NCBI RefSeq assembly: GCF_007655135.1
Contig: NC_045131.1
Coordinates: 28,628,001-28,692,000 of the forward strand
DNA: 64,000 nt
Direction of reading: 5' to 3'
DNA from: Punica granatum
Taxonomy: Eukaryota > Streptophyta > Magnoliopsida > Myrtales > Lythraceae
Below, piece after piece: positions 24,725 to 35,233 of this stretch. The stretch's first letter is position 1. Each line of letters starts with the position of its first letter. The translations under genes were made by a program, and so were the position numbers. The notes below the pieces were generated by a model. It saw nothing but the letters and a program-made list of their open reading frames with translations. It was not told the DNA's origin and made no database searches.

Positions 24725-24893
24725 TATTGGAATGAATGGAAGGTATAGATAATTAATTATAATGAGATTGTATGTTTAATAATATATGGGGCCCACCAGT
24801 TTGATTTTTGAAATGTGTGTTTTGTTGTGTAGTGTATTGAGTTAAAGTTAAAGTTAAAATCTTAAACCACGACTCTGAAAACAAACGGATTTA

Positions 24894-26451
24894 GATTTTC
24901 TGTAGTTCGAAAAATGTTCCGGGGCCTCTTTTTATTGAACTTTACCTCCCAATTCCGTTCCTGGGTACAGGAAAAACTCGATTTTTTTTGGTCAGATTAA
25001 GCATGTATGTGCTTTTTTCTGTTCTTGCATGATGTCTTCGTTTTGTTTGTTTTGGTGCCATGTTCAGTAAAATCCAATGCTTACGTTCTGTTGATCTCTC
25101 CCATGATCGGCCATGGTGGTTTAATACTTTTCGTGTGTTTCTGGTATTTCGAATCCCATTCTGAGTGCATGAAATTGCAAGTCTCATTAATCTTCTTGAG
25201 CACATTGGATGCTTTTCCTGCCTGTAGAATGATTTCAGGATGGTGTAACATGTATGTGAGTATTGAACTTGTTATCTGATTGCTGTCTTACAGCATAGGG
25301 AAGTGAAACGAAATTAATGGGGAACTCGGTAAGCAATGCGGTGGGGGCGAGGGGGTGGAATTTAAAAAAATTTCCTCCGACGACTGGGTTTGTGGAAAAA
25401 AGAAAAAGAAAAAAGAGAGACGGGGGAGAACCATTCCGAGGAGGGTAGGCCTTGCCCTAGGCATGATTTCTAGAAACGCTCGATTTGCTCGATTCTGTAG
25501 CTATCAGTCCTAACTCGTGCCTCTATCTCCGCCACACTCGCACTTGTGTCTTCGGCGGCCATAGCAATTTGTAGGGGTCTAGGATGCGAGGCTTGTAGGA
25601 GTTCAATCAGAGCAGAAACCTTGATTTGGTCGACATTGGAGAAAAGAGAGCTTCGATTAAATTACTTAACTGAAGCGCAAAATTGTGAAGATGACGAGCA
25701 AACGGCATATGGCGGGAGACTGGACGGGAGCTTCTAGGGTTTGAAGGGATGAAGGAGGAAGATGATGGGTTTTGATTTTCTTATGCTTTTATTTTCTATT
25801 TTTGAAAAATACTTTTTAATTTTTTTTTATAAATTCCACGTATATATATATGTAATGAACACCTGGAAAATATTTGATGGTATAAACATCAACGTCATCA
25901 GCTGTTATTGCTCGGTAACAGATAGGACCAAATGTGTGCTATAGAGCAAACGTTATAGAACAAAAAATTCCCAAATGAAACTTATAGGATTGAAGTCCAA
26001 AAAGCTTAAAATTTATAGGAGTTGCGCTGCACTTGTCCCAATATTGAAAGGACCATCGATGAGTACGTTGTTTTTTTAAAAAAAATTGTATAGAAAATAA
26101 TAAACGAGCATGTAGGAGTGAATTATGAGGTGGCAAATGAAGAGAAGCAACAGAAAATGATAATAATAATTTGTTCCTGATAATACTCCCTTTTCCATAA
26201 TGAACAATCATTTTCAATATCTACCACGACCTATACAAATGTCAAATGTCTAAAAGCATGCATTTATCTCTCGTTTTTCATTTTTTATCTTTTTCCCATT
26301 TCTCTTTGGCCTTGCTGGAACATAGTGTTGAGGCCTAGGAAGGAAAATTCTTAGGTGATCATATCCTATCATGTGGCGTCAAATTTTACACATTAATATA
26401 TTTGGTGTCAAATTTCAAACTTCGTTATTTTTTTGGGTGAATTCATACTAC
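24894..26451. other. Intergenic with possible minus-strand exon remnants
   Basis: Apart from the candidate minus-strand exons listed separately, this stretch is unassigned. A GC-rich part (25340-25740) borders those exons; 25750-26450 is AT-rich with nothing recognised. Confidence 0.4.
25150..25562 (-). pseudogene. Possible first exons of an unidentified gene, truncated
   Basis: On the minus strand an ATG at 25562 opens 30 codons reading MAAEDTSASVAEIEARVRTD and then SYRIEQIERF before a TAG at 25470, in a GC-rich setting with a plausible 5' leader to the right. Further along the same strand a splice acceptor (TTCTACAG, boundary at 25221) precedes an open stretch reading GKASNVLKKINETCNFMHS. 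Together they look like exons 1 and 2 of a small, helical protein whose remainder is lost. I do not recognise the family. No donor for exon 1 is convincing, so the exon model is tentative. Confidence 0.35.
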
Positions 26452-26803
26452 GGTTCCGTTTGTTTTGGAAAAAAAAAACATTTTATAGGAAAGTGATTCC
26501 CTATTTTCCTATATTTGGTAACACACAAGTGTTTAGTCAACAGGGAAACACTTTCCTTTTGACAAAAAAAAAGTAGAAAAGTTTCAAAAATGATTTTCTT
26601 AAAAAACATAAGGGAATTCATTTTTCCCACCCACCCCACTCTTTCTCTCTCTTCATTTTACCCATTTTTATTTCTCTCTTGCTTTTTCATCTTCATTTTC
26701 TAATGCACTACCAAATATTAAAAAATAAATTTCTTTCTAAGAATTCATTTTTCGTAGAATTTATTTTCCTGATGAACTTTTTTTCCTTGAAATAAATGGA
26801 GCC
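26452..26803. mobile_element. MITE, 352 bp, Tourist-like
   Basis: Ends GGTTCCGTTTGTTTTGGA and, inverted on the right, GGCTCCATTTATTTCAAG, flanked by the 3-bp direct repeat TAC (26449-26451 and 26804-26806). AT-rich interior with no coding capacity. Short TIRs and 3-bp duplications fit PIF/Harbinger-derived MITEs, though TAC is not their usual TWA target. Confidence 0.65.
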
Positions 26804-26850
26804 TACGTTATTGATTAGTAATAATTCAAGCATTTAGTAAAACTTACTTA

Positions 26851-27370
26851 TGACATCAAGCTTTTGGTATCCCACATCGAAAAAGAAGAGGACAATCCAA
26901 TGGTTAATATATGACTTGAGTATCACCAGTTAATAACTTGAACTTTTAAGTGGAAATAGGCATAAGCTGTATAAGACCAATAAAAATTCAATATGGTATC
27001 AAAGCCTATGTTACATATATGCGCGTCCATGTGCGTATGCGCATGCACACATATCACGCTAATCCCAGTATGTCCGAGTGTAGCCAAAAGAGTGCATTGT
27101 GTTAGCCCTTACTGCCCGAGCATGAAAGAAGAGTCGGCTCGAGGTCCATTACTGAGGGCGGGTGATTAAGGACACGTGACAACGTGTAAGCAAATGACCA
27201 CACGTTGTACGTGAAGGCGGGTATTGAGGACTAAAACGGGACAAATCCCACATCTGAAAAGAAGATGAAAATCTAAGGGTTAATATATGATTTAGGTACC
27301 ACCACTTAATAGCTTGAGCTTTATAGTAGAAACGGGTCTAAGTCCGTAAAAGCCCCAGGAAAATTCAATA
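26851..27370 (+). mobile_element. TRIM, copy 2 (degraded)
   Basis: Same organisation as the TRIM at 457-969 but more diverged: 5' LTR remnant about 26851-26993 (starts within TCCCACATCG context), primer-binding site TGGTATCAAAGCC at 26994 (one change from the canonical site), shared internal motif CAGTATGTCCGAGTGTAGCC, purine tract GTGAAGGCGGG, and 3' LTR 27222-27370 beginning TATTGAGGACTAAAACGGG. It encodes nothing. The first base of the LTR and the PBS change suggest an old copy. Confidence 0.8.
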
Positions 27371-27499
27371 ATGCACCCGTTACACGCAAGATCTTCCCTT
27401 ATTTATATGGTAATAATACGCGTATTTACTAAAACTTATTTATTGGTGTATGATATATTGATACCAAGAATATTTGTATAGATGGTATGAAATTGCATA

Positions 27500-27806
27500 C
27501 ATCCTATTTATTTAGTAATAAATAATTATATATTTACTAAAAATTGGTTATGACATTTCTGATGTTTTAGTATATTCATAAAAATTTTGCCACCATGAAA
27601 TTTTTGGTACGGAAATGAGCGTCCAAATCTTTGGAAGAGAACGAAAATAGTAAAAATGAAAGAGCTTGTTGCTAACATGACATATTTGTTTATGTTCAAC
27701 TTACTATGTAAATTTCTCATTAATCCTATAAATACAAGTACAACAATGAGCAAGCATCATTACCTTCTCTTATTAAAAAAAAAATCTTAATATCTCCATT
27801 TTCATT
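27500..27806 (+). promoter_or_regulatory. Conserved upstream region of MADS copy 1
   Basis: This stretch matches the upstream region of MADS copy 2 (about 39985-40283), including TTTTGCCACCATGAAATTTT, GAGAACGAA-ATAG and CCTATAAAT-CTACAAGTA, the last perhaps containing the TATA box. In copy 1 it is cut off from the reading frame by the foldback element at 27807-28488. Confidence 0.65.
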
Positions 27807-28488
27807 TAGAAAAATAACGTCATGTATCCCAACCTTTACATGTTATCTTAACTTTATCTTATCGTTGATTTTTTTTGAGGTATCCTAACTTTAATGATTT
27901 GGTTTCAAATTTATTTCGCCATAAAAGTTCCGTCTATTTTTGACAGAAATGCTGACGTAACGCGTTAATTATTTGACTGAGCTGACATGGAGAGTCTGTG
28001 AGTCCTGATATAAGAGAAAAATTACACCCTATATCCCAATTTTTTTGTTATTTCTCAGTTTTATTCTAACCTTTTGATGTTTTCTCAATTATATCCCAAC
28101 ATTTTGATAATTTCTCAGTTTTATCCAAATCTGTTACTGTTTTCTCAATATTATCCCAACAGGTTAGGATAAATTTGAGATATTATGAAAAGATTGCAAT
28201 AAAATTGAGAAAAAATAAAAAAGGTTAGGATAAAATTGAGAAAATATTAAAAGGTTGGGACATATAGTGTTATTTTTATCTTGTATTAGGGCTCACACAC
28301 TTTTCACGTCAGTGCCGTCAAGCAATTAGCGCGCCCCATCAGCATTTCCGTTAAAAATGGACGGAATGTTTACAACGGGATAGATTTGACACCAAACCAT
28401 TAATGTTAGGATACCTAAGAAAAAAAATCGATGTTAGGATAAAACTAAGATAACATATAAAGGTTGAGATACATGGTATAATTTTCCT
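27807..28488. mobile_element. 682-bp foldback Mutator-like MITE
   Basis: An almost complete palindrome. The arms start AGAAAAATAACGTCATGTAT on the left and AGGAAAATTATACCATGTAT on the inverted right and stay alignable for more than 200 bp each (for example TTGATTTTTTTTGAGGTATC against TCGATTTTTTTTCTTAGGTA); the centre continues the inverted symmetry with TTTCTCAATTTTATCC-type blocks. A perfect 9-bp direct repeat TTTTCATTT flanks it (27798-27806 and 28489-28497), the target length of Mutator-like elements. It sits 19 bp upstream of the MADS start codon. The paralog at 40283-40291 lacks it and has a single TTTCATTTT-like site. No transposase is present. Confidence 0.85.
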
Positions 28489-28507
28489 TTTTCATTTTTC
28501 AAACTTA

Positions 28508-29117
28508 ATGATGGCGAGTTCAAGCAAACAGACTCGCGGCAAACAAAAAATTGATACGAAGAGAATCGAGAATGATGACGACTGAATGATTACGTTCTCA
28601 AAGCGTCGTTCTGGCATATATAAGAAGGCAAGCGAGCTCGTGGCCATAGGTGGAGCAGAAGTCGGCATCGTTGCCTTCTCTCCAACGGAGAAGCCCTACT
28701 CATTCAGACACCCCTTTGTCCAGGCTGTAATAAACAAGTTCCTCAATAGGAACGCCTCTCTGCCCGCTGATGACAGGTTGCAGCCACTCATCGATGCCAA
28801 TATAAGACTGAGGAGAGAAAGATACAATGGGTTTTTTAATCAGCTCTTCGCTCGACTGGATGATGCAAAGGAGAGAGGAAAGGATCTGTCAAAGGATTAC
28901 CTGTGACACGAGTGAAGGGAATCCCCCAAACTGGGAACGTCGGTGGTGGGAGAAGCCCCCCGAGGAGCTCTCGTTCGATGAGCTCAAGGAAGAGGCCTTG
29001 TTTCTAGAGGCATTATCCAGGGCCATATGCAACATTTTAAACTACCCTGATGATCTACATGCCCTTGGCCTTTGGGTAGAAGTTGGTGCTAGTTCTGTGC
29101 AGGACGGGCAGGATTAA
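28508..29117 (+). pseudogene. Type I (M-alpha, AGL62-like) MADS-box gene, copy 1, broken
   Basis: Starts at ATG 28508 with a short basic lead (KQTRGKQKIDTKRIENDDD), then an in-frame TGA (28583-28585) immediately followed by ATG. The MADS domain continues MITFSKRRSGIYKKASELVA and IGGAEVGIVAFSPTEKPYSF, followed by HPFVQAVINKFLNRN, the signature of AGL62/AGL61-type type I factors. A one-base insertion near 28880 (AAAGG where the other copies have AAGG) shifts the frame; the C-terminal part resumes in another frame as WWEKPPEELSFDELKEEALF and ends at TAA 29115. Type I M-alpha factors act in female gametophyte and endosperm. With a stop inside the DNA-binding domain and a shift, this copy cannot make a normal factor. 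Its promoter is displaced by the foldback element. Confidence 0.88.
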
Positions 29118-29795
29118 GGTCCTCATTTTAGGAAGAGCCAATATTTGTGTCAGTGATTAAAATTTTATTGCAAGATCTGATTTTGATATTTTGAAAATTT
29201 TTTTGGTAGATTGTTGTTTTGAATTTATGTTTATGATCTTGTACCGTTGCAGTACAAATGTCGTACTAAGTTATTTTATATAATTGCAATGCTTGGTGTT
29301 CATAATTATATATCTGAATATACTAAATATACTAAATATACTAAAACTGTTGTTTGTTGTCCATACATGGAAATGAGGACGCCTGTCCGGTATTTCCCTT
29401 TTCTATTTTTAGTCCTCTTTTCTTATTTTTAACGTTTCCTCAATTAACTTTACATGTATTTCATCTTTGTCTTTTTTCTTTTAATTTCTTCTCACATCCT
29501 ATGAAAAACTTTCAAAGTTAACATGTATTAGCTACATATAGATTTGACCAATCATATCACATCCTGTAAAATAGAGTAGAATATCATTTTAATACTTACG
29601 TGCATATTTATTTTCCTCAAAATGATATCATTCTTCGCTTCTGATTAAAGAAAATCTGCGGAGAATGAAACAATGAATTTGGTGCTGTTAGAATCTTATT
29701 ATAGTTTTCAATTATGATGTCTCCGATCTAACTAATCCTACCATTCTTTCTTCTACTTTTTTTTTATTAAGAAAAAATTATTATCAATAAATCCT
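29118..29795. other. Downstream flank, nothing recognised
   Basis: 29118-29290 matches the 3' flank of MADS copy 2 (53396-53560, for example TTTTATTGCAAGATCTGATT). The remainder is AT-rich with no identified feature. Confidence 0.5.
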
Positions 29796-30525
29796 TCTAT
29801 ATATATATATATTTATAACATGATAAGTAATAAATTTATAAGATATTTACTAATTGATCCTAAAAAAAGAATAATATTATAAAATTGGTTGATTTCATTA
29901 AATTTAATGATAAACTCAAGCATCTATATAATTTGAAAATATTGTCCAAGTATATTTTGTTTCTCGTATGTTACATTTGGTATTTTATACAATAGCATAT
30001 ACGTTTCGCAAGAATATTATGCTGTAGATATACATATATATATATATATAATATAGTTAATACAAAATACTTGTGACTAGAATAAAGTATTTACATAGTT
30101 CCATTCTTCTTTCTTCACTTTTTCTAACTTATTTTCTCTATTTAAATCCTTCCACCTCTCAATATAAAAAAATAACTGAGAAATTAAATTTGTTTAAATA
30201 GATTTCCACCCAAAATATTTTTAGTATTCAAATTTCGTTAATATATATAAATATATATATATATATGTAAATCTTTAATATTTCATGTATTATATCTAAG
30301 TTTTGGAAGTTTTATTCAAGAAACTAATGTGTCATACTTAAAACTAATTGAAAGTGTTAAATTAGTTTTTCTTTTTTGTTTCAAAGAAATTGAATATTTC
30401 GTGCATAATACAACATAATGGTGTTTAAAAAAAGCAATGTTATATAACAACAGATACGAAATATATAATATAATACTCATACATTGCAATTGAGTCGCCG
30501 TAGCGAAGCGCGACCTTTCCCCTAG
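29796..30525 (+). mobile_element. Helitron-like non-autonomous element
   Basis: The 3' end is the diagnostic part: a GC-rich hairpin with stem GTCGC / GCGAC (30493-30514, loop CGTAGCGAAGC), a short pyrimidine spacer, then CTAG at 30522-30525 followed by T. The 5' end is less sure; TCTATATATATATATATT at 29796 resembles Helitron heads but its left neighbour is T, not A. The interior is AT-rich and non-coding. Confidence 0.5.
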
Positions 30526-30825
30526 TGATATCGAAAACTAAATACCAGCTTGCAAAGCCCCAGAAAATACAAAGATATGCCTTTATACACATTAGGGAAA
30601 AGTAACTTATACTGTTATACAAAGCCAATTTGGCTTGTTAAACTCTCGAGTTTACTCTTTAAACTCTTACAAGTTTACGCCTTATGGTTATACAATTGAT
30701 TTTATCTAGTCGCCCCATATTGGTTTGTTTTGTTAATGTCTAAGAAAAATGATCCATCTCAAAATTTAGACCACTATTGAAGAAATCGGTATAAAATCGA
30801 TAATGGTGACGAAATGAGATCAATG
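30526..30825. other. Short intergenic stretch, nothing recognised
   Basis: Non-coding sequence between the Helitron-like end and the Copia LTR. Confidence 0.4.
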
Positions 30826-31030
30826 TTGCAGAGAGAATCTCTGCTGAATGCCTTAATTCATTTTATCAATAAAGCTTGCTTTTATAGACATATACAGAGG
30901 GATAATTCCTAGAATATGAAGTCTAACAGGAAACAAATAATGTCTAGCCTAAAACCAAAATTACTTTACAAAGTTACATGATTTTGGTGATACTCGAGAA
31001 GATACTCGAGATATAGGCAACTGTAATATT
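30826..31030 (-). repeat. Copia 3' LTR remnant
   Basis: Lies just beyond the RNase H end of the minus-strand Copia element and after a purine-rich tract (AACTTGAGGAGGAATATTA on the minus strand) typical of Copia polypurine tracts. The plus strand reads ATTCATTTTATCAATAAAGC and TTTTATAGACATATACAGAG, typical of Copia LTR 3' portions. Exact LTR borders were not resolved. Confidence 0.5.
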
Positions 31031-32390
31031 CCTCCTCAAGTTGGAGCGTGAGGATTCCAAACACCCAACTTGCTGAGAAGAAATTGAAAACGCTCGCGTC
31101 CTAATGCCTTAGTGAAAAGATACGCCAATTGATGCTTCGTGGAGATATGTGCAGTAGCTACGATGTTATTCTTAATGTGATCTCGAATGAAATGATAGTC
31201 AATTTCAATATGTTTTGTGTGCTCATGAAAGACTGGGTTGGCAGCAATATGAAGTGATGTCTGGTTATCACAAAATAGTTGAGTAGGTCGAGATAAGGAG
31301 ACACCGAGAGAGGATAACAAGCTGCGTAACCAGATGATCTCACTAACTGTAGCAGCAATAGCCCGATACTCGGCTTCAGCTGAAGAATGCGAAAGAATAG
31401 TTTGTTTCTTCGTCTTCCAGGAAATAGGACTACCCCTGATAGTTATGAAATAACCGGTGATGGATCGCCTAGTCATCGGACAGCTAGCCCAATCAGAATC
31501 ACAGAATGCAGTAAGTTCCAATGATTGCGGATGAATGAAAATCCCTTGTCTCGGCGACTGCTTGATATAACGAAGCACATGAATAGCTGCATCCTAATGA
31601 TCTTGTCGAGGTGCCTACATGAACTATGACAAAATTTGGACAAAATAAGTGAGTTCCGATCTTGTAATGGTGAGATAAAGAAGACGCCCAACAAGTCGAC
31701 GATATTGTCATGGATCAGCAAGCAGAGTACCATAATCGGAAGAAAGACGATGATTTTGTTCCATGGGAAATTCTGAAGGACGGGAGTCCAGCATCCCACA
31801 TTCAAACAAAATATCAATAGCATACTTCCGCTGGCAGAGGAATAATTCGGAATTCATGCGAGACACTTTTATGCCAAGAAAATACCGCAAGGCACCCAAG
31901 TCTTTAATTCGAAAACACGAACTAAGATACCTCTTGAATGAGGCACATTGACTCGATGAATTGCCGGCTACTAACAAGTCATCCACATAGACAAGTACAG
32001 CAATGAAAGTGATACCTCTGGAGTAAGTGAAAAGAGAATGATCAGCTCCACATTGTTTGAAAACATAAGCATATAATGCATCCGCTAATTTGGATAACCA
32101 ATTCATGGATGCCTGCCGTAGTCCATAAATGGATTTGTGTAAATGGCATACTTGTCTCGAGCGAGTGGCAGTTAGACCAGGTGGAAGTGACATATAAACC
32201 TCCTCCTGTAAATCACCATGGAGAAAAGCATTATGCATGTCCATATGATGAATCTCCCATTTCTTGACAGTGGCAACAACAAGAAAGCATCTGACAGTTA
32301 TAAGTTTTGCAACTGGAGCAAAAGTCTCTGTGAAGTCGACCCCTTCTACCTGCGTGAAGCCTTTGGCCACGAGACGAGCTTTATATCTCT
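31031..32390 (-). pseudogene. Ty1/Copia polyprotein fragment: reverse transcriptase and RNase H
   Basis: Reading leftwards, the frame opens at the truncation point with YKARLVAKGFTQ, the start of the Copia reverse transcriptase domain, and carries AFLHGDLQEEVYM, CHLHKSIYGLRQASMNWL and the catalytic VYVDDLLVAGN. It then passes three or four in-frame stops between 31710 and 31580 with no frame change. RNase H follows with ELTAFCDSDWASCPMTRRS, SHSSAEAEYRAIAATVSE and LFCDNQTSLHIAANPVFHE, ending just before the LTR. Gag, protease and integrase are missing because the element is cut at about 32390, where a TRIM-like tail begins. A dead copy. Confidence 0.88.
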
Positions 32391-32800
32391 ATGAAGTTTC
32401 TACGTGTGGGCTCACACCACACTAAGTCTAGTTCCGAGGCGGTCAAATTGCGCCTCATCTTAGTCCGGCCTAAGTGTGGCCTCAATATCAATTATCCCTC
32501 TTCCTTTCGCCCGAGGTGTAAGAAGAATTCCACCTCGTGGTTAAGTCCTGAGCACGGAAGTCCAGTCCCGGCTCGTAGTCAGTTCTTGAGGGCGGGTGTT
32601 CAAGTCCACGTGACACTTGTAGGTGAAGTATCAAAGCCACACGTTGCCATGTGAAGGCGGGTGTTAAGACATATTATTCTACACGGAAAAATTAAAGAAA
32701 AATTCACACGTTTATAAGTGATTAGGTACCACAACCTATCAGCTCGAGATTTTGGGTTGGGGATGGACCCAATCACTTATAGGCCCAGTGAAATTTTACA
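32391..32800 (+). mobile_element. TRIM-like element, internal part and 3' LTR only
   Basis: Begins abruptly at the Copia break. The internal region has the TRIM-type text CTTGAGGGCGGGTGTTCAAG and ends in GTGAAGGCGGG; the LTR 32662-32800 starts TGTTAAGACATATTATTC and ends AAATTTTACA. It resembles the TRIM at 457-969 in order and motifs but is a different family. The 5' LTR and primer site are missing. Confidence 0.6.
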
Positions 32801-34116
32801 GCTATTTAAGCCAAGCCTTATTGAAGTAAAAATAAACAAGATTGTCCTGATAATATATATCCAATTTTCAGTCAAAAGAAACAGATCACATTATGCTCCT
32901 AAGTCACATATCTCCAATCATGTATTCCATCTTAATCATTAACTCCAACACGACCATATATATGCAGATCCAATTACCACATACGGCTATAAGCCTAGGT
33001 CGGGTTTGTGACTAGTCGTTGTTGGGACCGTGTTTGTCCTTCCCCAATGGACATGTAAGGAATTGAGTCAGTGGGCATATATATCTGGATCATGTTGATC
33101 TCAATTTAGACCGACCAGAACTTTAGTGATCCCTTCTAGCTAGCTTTTTACTATGCAAGTGATCGCAACCGAGTTCAGTAAGCATGAGCACAATTTCGCT
33201 GATTTTTATATTAATTATTATTCAATCTTTTTTTAGGACAATGGGGGGACTATTGCCTCTCAAAAGAGTTGGCGGACCAAATCAACTAACAATAGGACGT
33301 ATTTTCATTGGCGTGTTTGGGTTTTAGCAGCGTACCATACTCTGGAATTGGCCGCTTCAGCTGAACATTGTGTGGAATTATTATTTGACTATATATGTTA
33401 TATTATTTTATATATACATCTTAATAATAATTCTACTATTTTGTAAAAGGTCGAGCAATGAGGAATTGAGAGTTTAAAAGTTGAAACGACGAAGTTAATT
33501 CTCTCCTCTGTTTTGCAATTATATATTGATTATTGATTCTAGTATTTAAATTTTTTTCCATTGAAATCATGGAAAACCTTTTAAATTCTAGCCTACTTAT
33601 TTGTCTTTCTTATCCGACTTTTTTTTTTGTCTTCTCCATGTTTTCTCTCGTGAAACTTGTGAATTCTACTTTATTTTCTATTTGGATCATGAATTTGATG
33701 TGTCTTTGTGAAAATACTACAAATTGTGATATTTTATATATTTTTGGGTCTTATCAAGAGAGATTTATTTTATATAGGAACTCTATTAATTAATTAATCT
33801 ATGACTAGAAATACATAAGGATATACAAGCCAAATTAATTATTACCTTTCCAAGCAAAAGAAAAAAGAAGTATATACAAGCCTGTGAGATGAGTTTAGAT
33901 TTCAAGTTTGTAAGACCACCATTGAGTTTACGTGAACTCTCGAATTTGATAACCTTATAAGTGAAACTATTCTTTGGTCTCACTTTCAACTCCCCAAAAT
34001 AGCCTTATCACATAAACTCTAATTTTTGTGACTTACTAAATTGAGGCTACTTTCTATGCTATATTATATTATATTATATTATATTATATAAGAGAGATCC
34101 CTATTTCATCTCACAG
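32801..34116. other. Intergenic, nothing recognised
   Basis: AT-rich non-coding sequence with an (ATATT)n run at about 34055-34090. The open frame at 33533-33793 is low complexity and hydrophobic with no family match that I can see. Confidence 0.45.
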
Positions 34117-34124
34117 TTTTTCTC

Positions 34125-34682
34125 AGTGTTATCAGAACCGGATCGGATGATGAACCGGAAGGGGTACGGGGTCATGGGTTTATGGGTCCAACCGGAGGTT
34201 CGATGGGTCGGACCGCTCGTTTATTTAAAATAAAATAAATATTCATATTATTAAAAAAATTATGATAATTAAGATAAAAGTATGATGATTTTAAAGAAAT
34301 ATAATAATAGTATAAGAAAGTATCTATATATTTAATATTTCTTACTTCAAAATAAATATTTTATTTTAATAAGTACTTAAAAGTAGAGTTAAAAGAACAA
34401 AAAAGTGGTGGTGGCTTAGTTGGTAGTATGCTAATATGAGAAGCAAGAGGTTATGAGTTCAAATCTTTACACAACCAACCAATTTTTATATTAAATAGGA
34501 AACCCATAAAAACCCATAGAACTGGCCGGTTTAATGAAATTTTGCTTAAAACCGGCCGGTTCAATGGGTCCGGCGATTCAAAACTGCCATTTCGGTTTTT
34601 AGGCGAACCGGACCGGACATGGTGCCGGTTCCCGGTCATACCGGTCGAACCGGCCGGTCCGGTCCGGTTCTGATAACAATGG
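34125..34682. mobile_element. hAT-like MITE with an internal tRNA-like region
   Basis: Termini GTTATCAGAACCGGATCGG on the left (34128) and the inverted GTTATCAGAACCGGACCGG on the right (to 34677), with further subterminal AACCGG / CCGGTT motifs on both sides. The flanks TTTTTCTC (34117-34124) and TTTTTCTT (34683-34690) are a probable 8-bp target duplication with one mismatch, which fits hAT. The interior at 34404-34472 reads GTGGTGGCTTAGTTGGTAGT and later GTTATGAGTTCAAATC, close to Pol III A and B boxes of a tRNA gene. There is no coding capacity. Confidence 0.65.
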
Positions 34683-34870
34683 TTTTTCTTTCCCAATTTA
34701 TCCACATCTATACTACTTTATAAAGACTAAGAGAACTTCTTGTTCCCATCAGTTGCTTTTTACGCAATTTTACAATGTAGCCCTCGATAATTTTATTAAC
34801 TCTATTAGGAAAAAGCAAAATGTAACATTAAATGCAAGGATAGAGGTGTATGTTTACTTGATTCTAATTT

Positions 34871-35233
34871 TTTGTTTGGTGCCGGAGTAAAATTTCAATT
34901 CTATTCCATTTCACCCATGTTCAGACAAAATATGTAATAGAAGATGGATAAATTTATTGTTAAAAAATTAACTGTAATAATAATTAGGAAAAAGTAGATG
35001 TAAGAATTTATTATTAAATGAGAAAAAGAAAAAATATGCATATATATATGCATATAAATGTAGATTGAGAAATTTATTATTGAAAATTTTGTTTCAATAA
35101 TGATTAAGAAAAAATATATAAGAAAATATATTATTAAATGGGAGAAAATGATTAAAAAAATAATAATTATATTATTAGAAAGAATGGAATGGAGTGGACT
35201 GAAAAAAATTTAAATTTCAAAATCAAACGCCCT
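34871..35233. mobile_element. Probable MITE
   Basis: Left end TTGTTTGGTGCCGGAGTAAA and inverted right end GCGTTTGATTTTGAAATTTA share a Tourist-like TGTTTG start and a following AAATTT block; the region between is AT-rich with a further ATTCCATT / GGAATGGA inverted pair. Exact borders and target duplication not resolved. Confidence 0.4.

Larger units (their letters stand above)
20151..24890 (+). mobile_element. PIF/Harbinger DNA transposon, once autonomous
   Basis: A 4740-bp element with TTA target duplications (20148-20150 and 24891-24893). Terminal inverted repeats are ATGCGTTTGTTTTTGGAGT on the left and ATCCGTTTGTTTTCAGAGT on the inverted right. It holds the two genes typical of the superfamily in one orientation: a MYB/SANT-like DNA-binding protein and a DDE_4 transposase. 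Both are broken. The right subterminal block (GTGTAGTGTATTGAGTTAAA with repeated GTTAAA) also occurs in the MITE at 52397-52640 and more weakly in MITE family A, so this element type is the likely source of mobilising enzyme for them. About 1.8 kb before the first gene includes a minus-strand exon-like segment that is not part of the usual layout. Confidence 0.85.

Noticed and set aside
34404..34472. Possible tRNA gene
   Set aside because: A- and B-box-like text without a cloverleaf that I could close; better explained as a SINE-type promoter within a MITE.
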